Positions 61,501 to 64,000 of a stretch of 64,000 nucleotides of DNA are shown here, in pieces. Both the position numbers and the translations under genes were made by a program. Numbering within the stretch: the first letter of the stretch is position 1; every line of letters starts with the position of its first letter. This DNA is from Fasciolopsis buskii (taxonomy: Eukaryota > Platyhelminthes > Trematoda > Plagiorchiida > Fasciolidae), in contig LUCM01008854.1 of assembly GCA_008360955.1 (NCBI GenBank), positions 28,571-92,570 on the forward strand, read 5' to 3'. The notes beneath the pieces were generated by a model that did no database searches, was not told the DNA's origin, and worked only from the letters and a program-made list of their open reading frames with translations.

Positions 61501-64000
61501 CCGATGCATAGCGGCTTCGGTGACTAAAACAAACTTGTGATGATGCCTGGAAGGGTCTCCTTAGCAGCAAACCTGTGCCACGAATCTCGCCTTGCCAAAC
61601 TGTAGGCCGATCATGGTCAGTACAATCATTATACCGTTCCCGACTGACATTCACTGGAATCCGGAGATGGAATAATTTTCCAGTGAGGAGATATCCGGGT
61701 CTTGTCACCAAATGATGGCGTCCGCAGCTACTGAGATTTCCCTTGAAGCAAGTATCCTGTCAGCTTTGAGGCTGCCCCAAATGACTCCTCAATCATCAAG
61801 GAAATTCTAAAGTCTTTCTGTTTCCGTTCCCTGTCCCATGTGGCAACTTAAGGGTATGCTGATCTTTGACCATGAAGAAGCAAACCACGACAGCTTCGCT
61901 TCAGGTTTCCAGGCTGTAAGAAGACGGCGTTGCTTTAAATTTGGAGATAGGGAATTTGATCCCTTTAAAAAGACCTAAGCTGCTTGTTATCTTGACTGAA
62001 AAAATCTATTTTCTCGAAAGTACTTTCAATTTGAAGATTGGAAGGCTTCAGCAACGGTGTGCTCGCAATCAGTGCTCCCGGCATTGCTTCTTGCGACAGC
62101 TTTCGACCGATGGAAATTGCGCCCTCCATATTGGTAAAATCGATTCAGTCAAAGTTACTTAGCAACCTCAATTTGCTTTAAAATGCCGAAACATAAGTCA
62201 TTTTTGAGAAAAGAAAACAATGAGAGGCAGAATTTAACCGGCAGTTGGGAAGCAACACGAGTGGGTAAAACAGCGGTCAAATGTTTGATAACATATACCT
62301 ATATGCAGCCCGGCACGCGGGGTCAGCAAAAGCACTGAAGTCTGGCTCGGTGCGGTGTGATCAATCACTGGCGGCTCGGGTCAACAAGAATCTGTCTCCT
62401 GTCCGGTCGGGCTGCATTATCCGGCCACGTTTCACTTGCTGAGGAATTATGCTATGAGAAGTGGACGTCTATCCAATTTCTAAGGGGTTCGTTGGAAAAA
62501 ATTCTGGTGATTAAACAATTTATTATTGTAAGCAGATGGAAGGCAAAAACGGGCACCAGCGGGGCGGCGGAAACTCCTGGGTGATCCCTTATTTGGGACA
62601 GAAAACGGGGGCTAATGTGGTGAAATCCTCTGAGTTGGGGAGAAATGAATGGGTCAGTCGTTGCAAACGGAAGTAGTAACGGGGAATTTCAACAAAGATG
62701 AGAGGCAGGAGACTGCCAGATTCCACCCGAATCATCGTTAACCTGACCTGCATTGGAATCTGAGACCACCGATTTTGCGTGTCGACAAAGATTATTCTGG
62801 TAGCGCGTAGTCAGACTGATGCGAATCTCAAATCAAAGGACTGATCCATAGGTGTCTACATACGGACGTAGACAACTGTCAAACTTCCCAAAAAACAAGC
62901 CGCCATAATTGGTGTCAATGATCAAACCCCGCCGAGCGCGAACACCTAGTCATTTCACGATCACGCATTAACAAGTAGCGTCGTTCAGAATGAGTGACAA
63001 AATAATAATCGAGGACCACATGGCGTGAGTGAGACACGAAGATTGCTGAATGTGAATTAGTTCCATTAATGTTAGTGGTCATTAATTGGGGGAAGAGTTT
63101 TACCGTGGTTCTTACTTACCTTGCGCCTCTTTAACTGAAGTCCATCCTCCACGTTTGCCGGGTTGCCATCAAACACAGGCAAAATTTAGTTTGCTCTGCT
63201 AATGTCGTTTTAGTAATTTTTGTTTGAATTGATTCTAACTGTATTTGACCTTGCCCAAGACTGCGCAAAAGCAGGAAATTCAGTCTATGGTCAGATCATG
63301 TACTCAGTATTCCGATGATGACCCTTGTGGATGTTCTCCGGAGGCTTGCCAGCAATACCTGATCTTTAGCTTGGGGGACCATGCGTGCAAAGCGTACTTT
63401 GGAGACCGCCTTAATTCTGCCTTTTAAGGACGCAACAGCATATTCTGTTTCCCCCAGCCAGCAGTTCTTCGTCATCCATGGGCTGCCTTGTTTGCTTTGC
63501 GGGCGTGCTGGCCTGGGTTTCACAGATTTACCGCTATATATGCGAGGGTATTTAAAACTGTTTCATTATGGTTCTTGAGTGTCTTCTAATTTATGTGCCA
63601 TACCTGTAATGCGCCTCAGAAGAATAATAATAATACTGTATATTCCTCGATTCGCGAGAGGTATGCGCATGGCAACATCAAATTTTCACAAGGATGATGC
63701 ACAGGAAATGTAGATGATAGAAGTGGAATGGGATAAGATGGTGGGAGCAATAATGAGTTTTTAAAGGCTCACTGGAAGATTAAATGAGATGCTGCAAAGC
63801 AATAGGGGAATTACAAGTATGCCAGTGAAAAGCAAAAAGTAGAAAACTCAATTTTTAAGACCGAGAAATAGTTTCCTGGGACTGTTTGCAATTAGCGGAC
63901 TACGAGTAATCTCGTGTTTAAATGCACTAAATGTGCTTATTGCTGGCGCATAACATGGACGGAGCCCGGCGGTGGATATTGAGACACCAAACGTCGGAGT
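58600..64000. other. GC-richer, repeat-like region with unassigned ORFs
   Basis: By eye this stretch has more GC and more overlapping open frames than the rest of the window. Examples are 60950-61330 plus (126 codons), 60037-60291 minus, 61430-61711 minus and 63296-63523 minus. None shows a motif I can name. Old retroelement sequence is the likeliest content, but exons of the gene upstream of ZSWIM2 should also lie here if that gene is real. Confidence 0.4.

Overview
The window is eukaryotic nuclear DNA, AT-rich and intron-dominated. It has no prokaryotic gene organisation, long interspersed repeats and short exons bounded by GT-AG splice sites. The retroelement relics (RTE-like LINEs ending in a GWGP-type tail, and a Penelope-like element) resemble those of parasitic flatworms (trematodes or diphyllobothriidean tapeworms). 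Species assignment is inference.

The main result is one protein-coding gene assembled by eye on the minus strand. It is a ZSWIM2-type E3 ubiquitin ligase (SWIM, RING, ZZ, RING) with eight exons running from 57569 down to 16113. The model encodes about 565 residues from 1.7 kb of coding sequence spread over about 41.5 kb. Every junction keeps frame and has GT-AG ends. The phases join codons correctly across both split RING fingers, and an AATAAA lies about 30 bases past the stop. Intron 1 is about 23.8 kb, while intron 3 is only 64 bp.

Just upstream on the same strand (58564-57922) are what look like the last two exons of another, unrecognised gene. Its stop codon lies about 350 bp from the ZSWIM2 start codon. 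This tight tail-to-head spacing would fit co-transcription, which is known in flatworms, but the sequence does not prove it.

Layout: 1-16080 is downstream DNA with no recognised gene and one large (CTAT)n microsatellite. 16081-57569 is the ZSWIM2 gene. Its introns hold several decayed retroelements: LINE 3' ends near 21.1, 36.4 and 38.3 kb, a LINE with RT motifs at 35.1-36.5 kb, a Penelope-like RT fragment at 37.9-38.2 kb, a long degenerate LINE at 39.05-42.74 kb and a minus-strand LINE fragment at 43.6-44.2 kb. 57570-58564 holds the tail of the upstream gene. 58.6-64 kb is a locally GC-richer, repeat-like stretch with unassigned ORFs.

I found no CRISPR array, RNA operon or clearly novel biological system. 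The most unusual points are the ZSWIM2 architecture (ZZ insertion, Asp in place of the last RING ligand, unrecognised C-terminal tail), the Penelope/LINE junction and the close upstream neighbour.
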